NCBI GenBank assembly: GCA_027924645.1 | Contig: BSBN01000187.1 | Span: forward strand, 12,790,001 to 12,854,000 | Source of the DNA: Cunninghamia lanceolata | Lineage: Eukaryota; Streptophyta; Pinopsida; Cupressales; Cupressaceae | Reading direction: 5' to 3' | Length of the DNA: 64,000 bases | Shown here: positions 22,431 to 34,738 of the stretch, one piece after another | Position numbering within the stretch: position 1 is the stretch's first letter | How the letters are laid out: every line of letters starts with the position of its first letter | Notes under the pieces: model-generated | Seen by the model: only the letters and a program-made list of their open reading frames with translations | What the model was told of the DNA's origin: nothing | Database searches by the model: none | Made by a program: the position numbers and the translations under genes

Positions 22431-25007
22431 ATGAGGATGGATATTCCCTATGAGGAGCATCACTTTGAGTGCATCCAACAATTCAACTGGCCAGCTGAGG
22501 CAGGACCCCTAGTATGTATCTCAAAAAATTTCACCTAGGGTCAATTTTGAGTGTAATAAATGCTAGGCAAAAATAGGCTAAACAAATGCGCAAGATTGCA
22601 GTTCGGTGCACCTAACATGCAGAACTGTGCATCTGTCATATTGCAATGCATCTAGGATATGAAACGACGCATGCATGAAAGTTGCACATGCATGAGGAAG
22701 GTCAGCGCATGTATAATTTGGAAGTGCATTTATGGTATGAGTTGGCACATGCAACTAGGTGGCACATTTACGGTATGGGTTGGTGCATGTATGAAATGTT
22801 GCGGTGCATGTGTTAGAAGTGGTTCATTTGCTAAGAAATGGTGCATGTACCTTCTATTCTGGTGCATATGATATAGATAGTCAGTTAACTTAATGAAATT
22901 AACCCAATTAGCATCTTGATCAATGCGTCAATCGATAAGCGATCTCTGAGATTGTTGAGAATCTAGTCAAGAGATGATATGCTATTTTGATTAATTTGAT
23001 ATGTTAAGTTAGTGATATGATTTTATAGATATGTTGAGCATGGTACTTGCAGCTTTAAGTTGACACCTTTCTTTGTGTGCTTGCAGGAGGACATATGAGA
23101 TACACTGATGTCGAGGGAGCAGTTTCCCATGCCGATGTTGTAGCGACACATGCTGACAAAGATAGATCGAGAGGCGCTTGACCCGATGGGATTAGACTAC
23201 ATGTGCTTTATGCCTGAGGTTCGAGCAAACCGTAACTTATTGACTACAATAGTGGAGAGGTTTCATAGCGAGGATGGGACCTTTCACTTCCCGACTGGCG
23301 AGATGATGGTGACTCTGGAGGACATATACAGGATACTCCACCTGCCGATGTAGGGAGAGCTCATGGAGCATGATCCACAGTGGGATGCAGGACTTGCAGA
23401 GTGCAGGTAGGTATTTGATGACCTTGAGCTGGTAGGATAGGTTATCTCCTGGTAGGACATTCATGATTACTATGACTATTTCCTTGGTATAGTTGTAGGA
23501 TTGATCAAAGGTGTTGTATGCCCTGATAGGAGATCGCATGGGTTCAAGATTGGATGGGGACAAATCATGGAGAGGATGTTCACAGAGGGCACCTGTTATG
23601 CTTGGGGTGTCTACTTTTTGGTACACCTATACGATGATATGCATTAGGTGGTATACCATAGGGGTGCTAGTTTATCAGAAGGTGTCTCACTATTACAGTT
23701 TTGGTTGTGGGAGCTTATCACCATCACCAGATTGATATGTGTGTTTCAGAGGCAGAGGGGAGAGTCCTACAACTACGACTACACATGAGTGATTTCCTGG
23801 CATAGACTGGGGAAGCTAGAGTATTGGAGGTATGCACTAGATGGGGTAGATGTGGTCATTTGGAGACCATATCTAGACTGCGAGCCTTGGGGTGATGAGG
23901 CGAATGAGCTGCCATACTCCTATCAGGCTTGGTGGCTTATAGATCAGATGCGGTTTATCCTAGAGAGACAGATTGTTAGCCAGGTTCGGAGGTAGTTTGG
24001 GAGGAGACAGGGCATGCCACAAGGGTAGGCTCTATTTGTATGGACTCATGTAAAGAGATTTAGATGGGGGCCAGTGGCATCTTATGAGGAGGTAGTGGCA
24101 GAGTTTTGACAGATTCCTTATGTTGCCTAGCTGATGAGGAGAGAGATCACAGATGCAGGGATGACACCGGACTACAAGGAGTGGTTTGTTTCTTATCCAT
24201 TTCTAAGATACTCAGGGCCTGGAGAGCTGGTTCCTTGCATAGATGAGGCAAATTTAGAGGATAAGGGCTAGGTTGGCAGGAGGAGGAGGAGGAGAGGAGG
24301 AGGATGGGGAGATGGAGGAGATGATGGAGGAGGGGGAGGTGGTGGAGATGGAGACAGACCTAGGTAGAGGAGAAAAGCTGGGGAGGGACCTTCCCATGCT
24401 CAGCAGGTAGTGCAGTTGCAAGTACCTCAGCCACAGGGGCAGGGACAGGCACATGCCTCTCAGGATCTAGTGCAGTCGAATGTCCAGGAGAGAGCTATTG
24501 CTATGCTGAGAGGACAAGTTTAGCAGCTACGAGCACAACTTAGGATGGCTAAGGCTTGGCGAGAGATAGATGTAGGGGTTATCTTAGGGCTCACTAGAGA
24601 ATGAGATATGGCAGAGGTGAGGATATGATTTATCCGAGTAGAGCGAGATACAATAGTGGTAGCCCTTGGGACATATCCCACTAGCATCTTTTTCATTGGA
24701 CAAGTGCACCAGGCCCAGGCACAGCTAGCATAGGCACAGTTGGCATAGGTCTAGGGGTAGTTAGTACAGCTATAGGGTGAGCTTGCCAGAGCATAGGTTC
24801 AGACACAGTACTATTGGGGTTTATACCATGGTGTTGTTCTAGTTGATTAGAGGGCTCTGAGCTATAGGAGCCTGTCTATGGCCTCTCAGAGAGTAGGTGG
24901 ATCAAGGTCGGGAGCCTCCTGTGATGGGCCCACAATAGTTTGGGGCCAGTGCAAGAGAGGACTCAGGAGACACTACTAGGAGCAGTGGTTCACAGAAGCA
25001 AGATTAG
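22431..25007 (+). pseudogene. Plant mobile domain (PMD) protein gene, heavily stop-ridden
   Basis: Exon 1 (22431-22511) is 27 codons ending at a GTATGT donor. An intron of 575 bases ends with a pyrimidine-rich TGCAG acceptor at 23086. Exon 2 from 23087 stays in one frame for about 1.8 kb. It carries the PMD signature near 23250-23350 (LTTIVERF, FHFPTGEMMVTLEDI, ILHLP), a Tyr/Trp-rich globular part to about 24240, a Gly/Asp/Arg hinge and a Gln/Ala coiled coil. It contains about 20 TAG and 5 TGA stops but no TAA, and no indels until about 24905. The tail probably ends SGSQKQD at 25005. PMD proteins are known both as host silencing factors (MAIL1 type) and as transposon passengers. Confidence 0.78.
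22655..22870 (+). repeat. Degenerate GGTGCATGTA repeats within the PMD intron
   Basis: About nine diverged copies of a roughly 22-25 base unit around GGTGCATGTATGA occur in a row. Some have decayed to GCACATTTA or GCGCATGTA. The unit is absent from the exons. Confidence 0.5.
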
Positions 25008-27206
25008 TAGACACTCACACTAATTTTGACTCCTACGCACCTACCTTTTTGATTGCTCAGATAGCTGGATATGTACATGTACCACTTTGTATTTTGGGAT
25101 ATGCATCATTATCCTTGAGATGTATACACAGTATATGACATTTGACTCAGAGATGGACCTTTTGATATTGTACATTTGGACATGTTTATGATATTTATAT
25201 GATGATACAGCTATTTGATGCTCTATATGCAGTTTGCTCATTCTATGTTATGGATGCATTTCTATTTGTATGATGGTACTCATGTGATGCAAATTTGGAC
25301 TATGTCTATATGATGTTTATCTAATGCCAAATTTTATATGATGCTATGCGATGTTTATGTGACTTAATGTAGACTTAGATGTTTTACTTGATATGCCTCA
25401 AATGCATGAATGCAAATGGTATCTATATGATTATGCAGTTTATGTGATGCACTTATCTATGTTTTTGATTGTTTTTCTTGTTGACACCATGTGATGATTG
25501 CAAAAATGTATATGGATGATCTGATGCACTTTATTTATGTATGCAACTAATTTAATCATGTAAATGACTCTCATGCGATATGGTATGAAATTGTATGCTA
25601 TGTTTTTGTGATGTCCAAATGTACTCTATCGACATAGAAATGACATTATGGTAGACAGGAGATTGATTGAAAGAATGACTCGATAGAAAGACTCACAAGC
25701 TTCAATTTGTAAACATAGTTTCTCTACATAGAATTTTATTGCATGGGATATGGATATGGATATAAATATGTGATATAGAATGCTTTCTAGTTATGTTATG
25801 GATATGGATATGGATATGTGTCATCTTGATATTGCAAGTATTTTGAAGTGCTTATTTCATCTTTGGGCATTTATTATGTTGTAAGAAAATACAAGCATAT
25901 AGGTATAATTAAACCAAGATGACCTAAGTATTACTTAGATGGATTTTGATATAGCAATTTAATACAAGCATCTAGTCAAAATTGAATCTAGATGACCTAG
26001 GTATTTCTTGCATTTCAACAGACAAGGATTGGCCCTTTTCATGCTTAGACCTTCAAAGTCCTCGATGATCTTTTATTAATCATGTCATTAGACAAAATTT
26101 GTCACATTACTAAAGTTTGATCCACAAACAGTAGACAAAGAAAATGATTATGCCCCCATCATGGCATCTCTAGCTTTTGGCATCCTCGAGTAGCATAGAA
26201 AGACATAATAACAAAAAATTAAGACCTTGTAAGTTAACCGATATAAAAACACAAAGCATTCTTGCATTAGATGTGTCTTCTTGCCATAATTGATATAGAG
26301 TCAATTTGAGTGTTTTGGTATGGTGTTCTACTTTTGCTTTGGATAGGTTGATGTTCTGTGCCAAGATTTTTGTTGTTTTGGGAAGTTTACTTTACTGCAC
26401 ATGCTTGTCTAGTGAAAGGTATCACAATCCTTTATTGGTATCCTCTTAGAACATGTGGCATTCAAGAATCCAAATCTACAACCAGGGAGAGGAGTTTTCC
26501 CCCAATGAAAACTAAGGATCAACTTATTATGGATGACCTGACAAACAGATATGAAGAGACAGACCCTAAGGGACTGACCTAGTGCCTCAGGGGCTCATTG
26601 CTAAAAGGCCTTGCCTATGTGATGACACAGAGGCAACATAGTTCAGGGTGAACCTGATGGACCTAAGACCTAGGCAATGGCATAGATGTAGAAATGGAAT
26701 GGACAGCAGGATAGATGATACTCAATGGAATAGAAAGGAAAGAAGTGGAGCAGAGCGGAGCCTCGGGGGCACATTGATAATGGTCTTGCCTACATGATAA
26801 CTCAGAGGTGACATAGTTTGACAAAGGTTCAAAGGACTGGTTTAGGTTGAATGATATGATGGGCACAAGAGACATGAGGTCACAACAGATGGAGGAAGCA
26901 GTTTGTTGTAGATAGCGCCTATTTACCAGGTTTTCACCACTTGCTTTTATTTGCACAAATAGCCAAAAAAATACGCATGACACCTATTTTCCAAGTTTTC
27001 ATCATGGTATCTATCTTAGGCACCTGTTTGCCAGGATTTTACCAGAGGACAATTTTGTTGTTATTTCTCTATTTTTTTGATTTTCTTTTATCACTTTTTC
27101 AAATTTTTTGAATTTTTAAGGACTCCCTTGGATTGGGGTTTTTAGGTATAGAACTTGCAAAGATGCATGTTGTTGATAGGATCGTCAAATAGTTCACCTT
27201 CAGATG
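25008..27206. other. Gene-free low-complexity region
   Basis: No supported gene. Positions 25100-25620 are rich in TATATGATG/ATGTTTATG words. 25745-25825 has runs of GGATAT. 26584-26642 and 26761-26819 are diverged copies of a 59-base unit (CCTCRGGGGC... ...ACATAGTT). Three copies of a CACCTATTTNCCAGGTTTTCA word occur at about 26917, 26980 and 27019. Confidence 0.6.
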
Positions 27207-28313
27207 TGTTGATAACTGAGAGGGGGGGTGAATCAATTATCTTAATTATCTTAACTTTCTGTTCCTTTTATAACTAGTGCATCATCAAAACAAATAAGCA
27301 TCCATTATCATGAAAGTAGAAACAAAGACAATTCACATAACACAATGATTTTGATGTAAAAAACCCTGTTAAGGGAAAAACCATGAGGTGACTAACCCAA
27401 AAACGTATTCTCTATTAGAAGAATAGAAATATAAAAATGGCACTTGCCAATTAGGGCTCATTACCCGAGCACACTGCTCACAAGAGGCTCACTTCCTACA
27501 AGAGACTCACTGTCTACAAGGTACAAGAAAGTAACAAGATACTTGAACTGATGAGAAGCATCCACATATGCTGAAGTTCAGTTTCAGTTAGGCTCAATAT
27601 ACTGATCTGCTACACTTCATTCTTCCTCTTTCCTTGGTGCTACTGTCTTGTCACATACCGGACCTGTATTACTACTTTTACACTGATCTCTGCTTTTCTT
27701 CACACTTCACAACACACACACACACACCCCTTCACATCCAAATCCATCTGGTATATATATCCGCACTAATTATTTCAACACCTTTCTAGTCAGCATCCGG
27801 AATAGTCAATATTTTCCCAAACTCTGATCTGTCAGCTGAATCCTTGCTTATCAAGTGATGTGTATCAAGGAGATGCTTATAGAAGTCATCAATCATGTTA
27901 GCCAATCATGAATGATACCTCAAGAAACTTGATCACCATCAATATCTCATCCGGATTAAGGTCTGATGCTCTGCTAGTCAGTTCTTCCTCAATCTACTCT
28001 ACCAAACAGGAACCCAACACTTAGGTGTTCATATCTTTTCACTCTTACATCACCGGAGACTCAATCTCTAGAATATATTAGTCAAGGTACTCCACTTAAC
28101 TTCCCTAAGTCCGTGCTTTACTATGATACTTCTTCTGAGAGATCTGGACTTGACTATCGGACCTTGCTACATACTCTATTCTTGCTTACCAGACCAAGAT
28201 ACACTTCAATCTGTCTTCCGGTATGGTCATATCATGTCCTGCGGATGTGTGGGATGGACTTTGTTGCCATCAATGACAACACTCAAGAAGCCACATAGTG
28301 TCTCTTTCCAACA
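27207..28313 (-). repeat. 3' LTR of the copia-type element (1,107 bp)
   Basis: On the minus strand it starts TGTTGGAAAGAG at 28313 and ends GTTATCAACA at 27207, giving TGTTG/CAACA termini. A TATA run (TATATATA) lies at about 27754-27761 in the minus sense. A (CA)n run lies at 27712-27727. No second LTR is in the window. Confidence 0.7.
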
Positions 28314-28325
28314 ATCTCCCCCTTT
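28314..28325 (-). other. Polypurine tract of the copia-type element
   Basis: On the minus strand it reads CAAAGGGGGAGAT and abuts the LTR start TGTTGG. It primes plus-strand DNA synthesis. The 28326-28559 stretch beyond it is gene-free. Confidence 0.7.
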
Positions 28326-28559
28326 GGCATTGATGGAAACACTTAGTGAAAAATGACTAAGTGTTACGCTATACTCCCCCTTGGCTAATGTTCTATTCTA
28401 ATGTACACTTTTCTAGAGCTCCCCCTTAGCTAGATCCCACAGTTTTCATTGCTCCTCACTCCCTCTTTGACATCAATGACAAACGGTAGAATTCACTCAC
28501 CAAAATTTTCAAGAAAAACAATCTATACATATCCGCATAAGTATATATACAAGTTGTAC

Positions 28560-31500
28560 TTACATATACTTAAGTATATCTGCAAAAGTATTCTTCAATT
28601 GTACAAATTCTGTCACCCAAGTCTGCTTCATCCTATCCAAAATTGAGATGTGACCACTCAATAGGAATGCAAAAGCTTCTGTCTTCTTGAGATTTGTCAG
28701 ATCACTGGTCCAGGTTGTGGCATGAGCATCAGTTAGGGCTTCATGCATAGCCTCTAACTTAGGGATAATGATCCCTCTAAGTTCTCTTAACCTGTTTATT
28801 CTATTTTTCTTCTCCTTCTCAAGCTTCTTTATTTCATTTGTGACTGCAATAGTCTGACACTCTTGATTGATTATGGAAGAGGAGAGAGGATCAAAACGTT
28901 GAGATAAACTTAATAGTTTATCATCTTGCTCTTTTACTTTCTTCTTAATGTCCTTGGTCACTTTGGACCAAGATAAACAAAATTTATATATATCTCTACC
29001 ATCTTTAAGAGCATTTTCTAAGCTCTTTATTCCAATATCCATAACTCTCCTATCATTGGTTATTAGTCCTTGTACTTCAGAGAATCTCTTTCCCAAAAAC
29101 TCCTTCCGGACCTTTTCTTCTGCTGACTTCTCTAAGGAATCAAAATGCTATGAACAGAATTTACAAGAGACTTTAGATTACCAGATGTGGAGGCTGAAGG
29201 ATCCTTTTGGAAGGATGGCATGATCTTCTCCAATACACCAGATGCAGTTTCTATGAGCTCACAGTCTTCCATGTGAGACTTTAGAAGTTTTTCTTTTGCC
29301 TTTTCTTGAGTAAAGGATGCTAGCTTCATGGTTTGTACTAGGGAGAGGGAATCAAAATTGAATGGACCTTGAAGCAGTTCTAGTTCATCAAATTCCATCA
29401 TCTCTTTGGTCAAGAAATCTTTGATAGTTTCTGCAGTGTCTCTTGCCGGAGACAGAGTCTTCTTTCCTTCTGCAGTCTCAGAACTGTTTCCTGGGGTCTT
29501 CTCTATTTGGTCTTTTTCTTTTTCCTTTACTTCTTATCCTTGACTAGTTTTCTCCTCTAATCTTTCTTCTCCTTTAGATCCAGAGTCTGCAGGGGAAACT
29601 GGAGGAGAGATGTTTGCTTCTTTAAGGACTTCCTCTTCTGGAGAAGAGGAATCCAGGTCCTTAGTTTTCTCCACACCTATTTCTTTTGAAACTTCTGCAT
29701 TTTTCTCTGTAGGATCTTCCTTTGATGTACTGAGTCCTTCATCATCCATGACAGAGGGTTCATCACCTAAGTCCACGATAACAGGAATATTGAATCTTTT
29801 ATAGGCATTCTGGAGGATCTCTTCTATTACTTTTGCCACTTTGTCAGTCTCTCCAAGCATAAGCTGATTCATTCTAGCTTTTCTCTAGAACTCATCCTTG
29901 CAATCTTTGAAGATCATATTCATTTGTTTCTGAGTGATTGAAGAATAGAGCTGAATAACTATCTGTTCCTAGATCTCAAGGTTCTTTTCCTTAGCATTGT
30001 TCTTCCTTATTTCTATTTCCTTCTCTAGGCTCTTAGGAATTAGAGATATGATTTCAATAAATGCCTTATTATAGATATTCAGATACCTGACTGTAGCTTC
30101 TTGCAAGATCTTCTGGTCAGCTTCATTATAATCATCATAGAATTCAGTCATTGGTTTTAGGTTCCCATCCACAGTGACTGATTTGACTACATCATCAATG
30201 GACAGAGTGGGCCTTTCAACAAACTCTTCTGCCTCTTCTTCACCAAATTTCTTCTTCTTCTTCTTCATTTGCTTGATCTCCTCATCAAATTCTGTCTCTT
30301 CATCATCCTTCTGACTAATATAAGACCTTGTGGCCTTTGTCTTAGTTCTCTTTTCTCCCTTTCCAGATGTCCTAACTTCTGGTTTTGATGCTTTCTAGCT
30401 CTTAGAGGTGGTAGGTGTAGAGCTCTTAGAGGATCTGGTCTGGGAGGGGGCTCTACTGGAGCACTTTCTTTTTCTACTTCTTCCTCTTCTTTCTCTACCC
30501 TTTCCATCTTCTCTCTGTTTCCATTGAGTGCATCTTTTGAAATGCCATACCTTTTGGCAACATTCTCTACTTCTTTTCTCACTTTTCTCTTCATCTCCGG
30601 TTGTCTAAGCTCCACATGAATCTTTATACTCAATTCTTCAAAGGTTCCAAACCTTTCTACCTTAGGGTCCTTGGGCTGACTCAAAAGATGTTGAATGTGC
30701 AACTCTAGGATTTTCTCATTAGCCTCATATCCCATTGGCATGATCCATACTATTCTTGGTTCCACTACCTCCATTAGCCATTGATCAGTATCCACCATGA
30801 AGCATACTATATCTTTGTATTTTTCTACTAGAGATTGGGGGATTCCCTCTCTTGCTTGCATCATACTCTGAAAGTTCTTGAAGTAGACCCATAGTGCTGT
30901 ATTCTGTGCCTTGGCATCACCTATTCCATGTAAATAATCTCTGATTTGTATGGCAACAGGTCTATCATTTTGCCATTTCCAACCACTAGATCCGGGTAGC
31001 TCATTCATGTAATAGAAAAATAGACAAAGTATCAAGACACCATATTTGAAGGAGTTCTTCTTGTCCTTCTTTATCTTTTGTAGATTCTCCAAAAGTTGAT
31101 TCAGAAGAAGCTCACAGAGATCATAGTCAGCATTCTTCCTTAACATTTCATAAGCAGTGTAAATTGCTATTCCGGAAATAGAATTCTCTCTGCTAGAGTG
31201 ATAAATCTTGTAGCCAATTATCATGGTGGAAAACTTGATGTCCAGATTTGTGATATCCTTAATTATCATTGCTCTTTTATCAAATTTGGACCCTGTTGCC
31301 TCACTCACTATCTGATTCTTTAAAGATTTGAGAGCAGGTAACTCACCGGATGAGTGCAATCCGGCAACTACCTTAATGGCATCCTTGGTTATCTTGAATG
31401 GCCTCATCAACCACATAAAGTTATCATGCATTCTACTTAGAATATACCAGACCCATTCATCTTCTGCAAAACAGGGGAAATGAATGCACTATCTGAAATG

Positions 31501-31761
31501 CTTGTCCCGGATGGCTTTGTACTGGGGTTTGAGTTCAAAGGAATCATCTATTAATTGTTTGTGATAGATATCCATTAGTTTGGAGTCCCCAAATTGCTTA
31601 ATGTTTGCATGAATATATGCCCTAACATCTTCTACATGCAAAACCCCATGCGAAATGTTTGAAAAGGCACCTAGGGGATCAACTTCTAGGGATTTGTATG
31701 GATGTTTCTTGAATTTAGGATGTGGTCTATCAGTGATCTTCACAACATTTGGAGTAGCCAT
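28560..31761 (-). pseudogene. Accessory (env-position) gene of the copia-type element
   Basis: ATG at 31761 opens about 500 codons in one frame, broken by a single TAG at 31489-31491 where Gln fits (DKHFR-x-CIHF). An N-terminal globular part includes RPFKITKDAIKVVAGLHSSG. A basic/acidic, Pro-rich hinge follows, with a frameshift near 30300 and a run of Lys (MKKKKKKFGEEEAEEF). Further charged blocks at 29969-30268 and 29534-29872 lead to a coiled-coil C-terminal part (29096-28560, after another frameshift near 29110). It occupies the place of the env-like frame of SIRE-type elements, but I see no signal peptide or membrane anchor. I do not recognise the family. Confidence 0.6.
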
Positions 31762-32510
31762 CTTTCAAAATATTCAGAGAGAGATTTCAAGAATGGAGAA
31801 TACCTTTTACGCTTTTAGGGTTCACGAAATGAGCCGGATCGAATTGCTAGATAAGTCAATTTCTGTGGATGATCCTTGAGAGGCTTGAGATAATTTGTTA
31901 TAGAGCTCCTTCTCTTTTCTTCTCAAATGCAAATGTACAAATGATGAACAAAATAACCCATTTATCTCTGAGAAAACCCTAATTCCACATTGCAATAAAT
32001 GTGCAACTTAAGTCATTCCAGTTGCCTTGTTCTCCTTATTCTGAGAAAGATCTTTTTCTGGATCACTGAGATACACTTAGAGTTATTCTCTGTGATTAAT
32101 GACAATCTATCTTCCTTTCCCCAATCATTTGATCTATCCGCAGATCAAGATTTATCAATTTTGAATCATGCCAGATCTAACTGTGAAAATCCTGCTTCTT
32201 ATCGGATGACTGTTGAACCAGATCCATCTTGGGAGATTAACCTCTACTAAGCTTCTTACAGATCTTCCATATCTTTACCAAGGATTATTTAGATGTTTCT
32301 CTAAGAGCCCTTTTAATCCACAACCTTCCATGTGCCAATTTTAGGCACCAATTGACTGGCTAGGGGAAATTGTTTTCTTTTGTGACTCCCCTTGAGCCAG
32401 AGCTCATCTATTTAGTTTCCGGAAGGAATATCAGCACTAGATTTTGGTGTGGATCCATCCTCAACATTTTCTATACTATTCACCCAAATCTTGTTCATCT
32501 CCCTTTGAAT
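31762..32510 (-). other. Gag to accessory-gene junction, pol absent
   Basis: About 750 bases lie where a pol of roughly 4 kb should be. No RT, integrase or protease motif is readable on either strand. The left part is AT-rich leader just upstream of the accessory ATG. The change probably marks a large deletion or an original non-autonomous design. Confidence 0.55.
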
Positions 32511-33295
32511 TTAATCCACATTTACTTTGCCTTTTCCTTTGTCTTGGTTTTGATTATGATGCACCGGACCCTTTTTGTCCTGATTCGTACTTCTACAAAA
32601 TTTGGCAATATGACTGGATCTATTGCAATTGTAGCAAACAACATTTCTTTGTATATTTGACTGATATCCTTTTGATCTACACTGATTAGCCATATGCCCC
32701 ATTCTATTGCATGCAAAGCATCTACCATTGAATGAATTGCTCATTTGTATATTTCTACACTTATGAGATTTGTGACCATACCTTTTGCAATTAAAACACT
32801 GTCCGAAGAAGGATGAGTTAGTTTGATTCATTCTTCTTCTGTACTGATTTGCTTTATGACCAAAGTTGTTGTAGTATCCATTGAAGTATGGATATCTTTG
32901 AGCATTTGGTTGCCTTACTGGAGGTCTTCTAGGCCTGTTCCTTGGATTTCTAGATCCAGAGTTCTTCTGACCAGATTTGAAGCTTTCACCTTTCTCATAC
33001 CCCAAGCCTTGCTTGTCATCTACCCTCTTTTAGCTTTGAAGAAGAACTTCAAGTTGAGCAGAACTTATCTTGAATTTCTCTTTGTATTCATTTGTTATTT
33101 GAAGATCCCTTTTAAGAGAGTCAATCTGATTCTCAAGTTGTTCTTCATTATCTCTTGCTTCTTCAAGATGAGATTCCAGATGCCTGATTATTCTATCCAT
33201 TTTATGGCAATCTTTTGACTTCTCCTTGAGAGATTGTCTTAGATCATCTTCAACTTTTCTTTTCTCTTCAATTTCTTGAGGTTAGGGCTTCTTTT
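32511..33295 (-). pseudogene. gag: Copia-type gag C-terminus with three CCHC knuckles
   Basis: From 33295 down to about 33030 a Glu/Lys/Leu-rich coiled coil is readable (for example LRQSLKEKSKDCHKMDRII). A stop at about 33030 interrupts it. 33005-32511 then holds an Arg/Asn/Pro linker and three zinc knuckles: CFNCKRYGHKSHKC, CFACNRMGHMANQC and CYNCNRSSHIAKFC. Two or more knuckles after a long coiled coil fit SIRE/Maximus gag. The N-terminal capsid part is missing. Confidence 0.8.
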
Positions 33296-33300
33296 TTTTG

Positions 33301-34738
33301 CCTTCACTGGACCCCTGGTCACATGGATGACCAGGGGGCTTAGAACATTGACTTCCAAACAAACCATCAGAACAAACCGCCAGCATGTGAACACAAGAAG
33401 AAAATAGTTAGCAGTTAACTTTTAGCAGTTAGACTTACCTCTTGTGCCTCCTACACGCCGAAGGAGGCTAATTTTTCTCTTCATCATAACTGGAGCAAAC
33501 AGAGCAAAATTTTGTAAATGAATAGTCATCGGAAAGAGGATTCAGAGCACTACATAGTTGTGTGGTTTTTATCAGGTGACTGTACTTTTTTCCCACCTTT
33601 TTCATCAGTCAAAGTCAAACTTACATTTAAAATTCAAACCATCATAACTTGTGCAAATTTGATCGTTTTTCAGAGAATTTTTTTTTCAAATCGCATAGAA
33701 TTTCCTAAATTTTATGTTCATGCAATCCATTTTGCTGTATTAGTTTTTATCATCAAATTTTATTAGATTATCAATTTTCACATTACAATCTTCTTGGAAG
33801 TCTACTTGCTCTGTTTTCGGTTTCATGACTTGTAGGTGATCATTCGAGACTGGACAAACATCAAGATTAGCATCTACATTAATTTGGACAGCAAGTTAAT
33901 CAGGTGCATTCTTTTTCATCATTTATCTCTCAATCATTGATTGCAAACACACTTCAGTTTGGGGCATAAAATGAACATTGTTTCATCATCACACATTGAA
34001 ATCAGGCTTAAAATCAACCAATGTCTTCAATCACATCTTACAATTGGGCTAAAAAGAACCATTGTTTGATGTGTTTTTCATCACATTTCAATTTCTAAGG
34101 GTCAATTAATCAATTGTGAGTGTGAATCAAGTGGGTGTGTGTATGCTTTCTCCTCGCACCACAAGGTGATCTTGGAGATCAAAAACACCTCATTTGATTT
34201 GCTTTTGTTTACCCTTTCCTAGGAGCCCTGCTAGGGGATTTCATCACCCCTAGGGACAACCTCATCTGAGGCTGAATTGAAAGACACCCTCTTTGAAATC
34301 AGAATCTTGTCACTCTTGGCTAAGCCCCAAAGAACTTTCTACCTTTAGGAAGTGAAGGTGAAGGGTGGGTTACCCCCTTCTCCCAGCTGTGTGACATGAT
34401 TTCACTTTCAAATCATTAGTCAACCTCGTTTAAACATTGACCAAACCTAACTGACCATACCTTACATCAAACTAGGCATTAAGGCATGTTGATTTGTCTT
34501 ACACATTTGCTTGTTAATCATTATCATATTCTTCAAATTCAAAATTTAAAATTGCTTGTGTCTTGTGTGAGTGCTTCTTGTTTGTACATGTGATCATTTG
34601 CTAAACATTGCCAAATCAAACTAAAACATCAAACACACAAGACAAGTCATTCACCTTCATCCTAATCAACTTCATCCAAACAATCCACATCATCATCATA
34701 AGCAAGCACTTTCCAACAAGGACTTAAGATTTAACTAC
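33301..34738 (+). other. Leader or 5' non-coding part of the G-patch element
   Basis: No gene is visible. A GACCCCTGGTCACATGGATG / CCAGGGG hairpin-like stretch lies at 33308-33345. T-rich segments follow at 33580-33760. The composition becomes C-rich and G-poor toward 34680. No 5' LTR matching the LTR start at 39403 is found here, so the element's 5' end is lost or differs. Confidence 0.45.

Larger units (their letters stand above)
27207..33300 (-). mobile_element. Ty1/copia-type element with gag and accessory gene, no pol
   Basis: On the minus strand it runs gag C-terminus with three zinc knuckles, then a long accessory frame, a polypurine tract and an LTR. The tract AAAGGGGGAGA followed by TTGTTGG is characteristic of SIRE/Maximus-like copia elements (family knowledge). 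No protease, integrase or RT is found between gag (ends near 32511) and the accessory frame (starts 31761). Its 5' end is lost near 33300, where other DNA begins. Confidence 0.72.

Noticed and set aside
24254..24454. Minus-strand Ser/Pro-rich frame
   Set aside because: It is the complement of the Gly/Asp hinge of the PMD frame.
24704..24812. TAG used as a Gln codon (variant genetic code)
   Set aside because: The elements are plant types with nuclear introns and TAG also ends frames normally. Sister LTR copies have CAG at TAG sites, so mutation explains it.
27712..27727. CA microsatellite as a functional site
   Set aside because: Short simple repeat within an LTR with no further support.
28560..31761. 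Accessory frame as a true envelope glycoprotein
   Set aside because: No signal peptide, transmembrane anchor or Cys pattern is visible; only the position resembles env-like frames.
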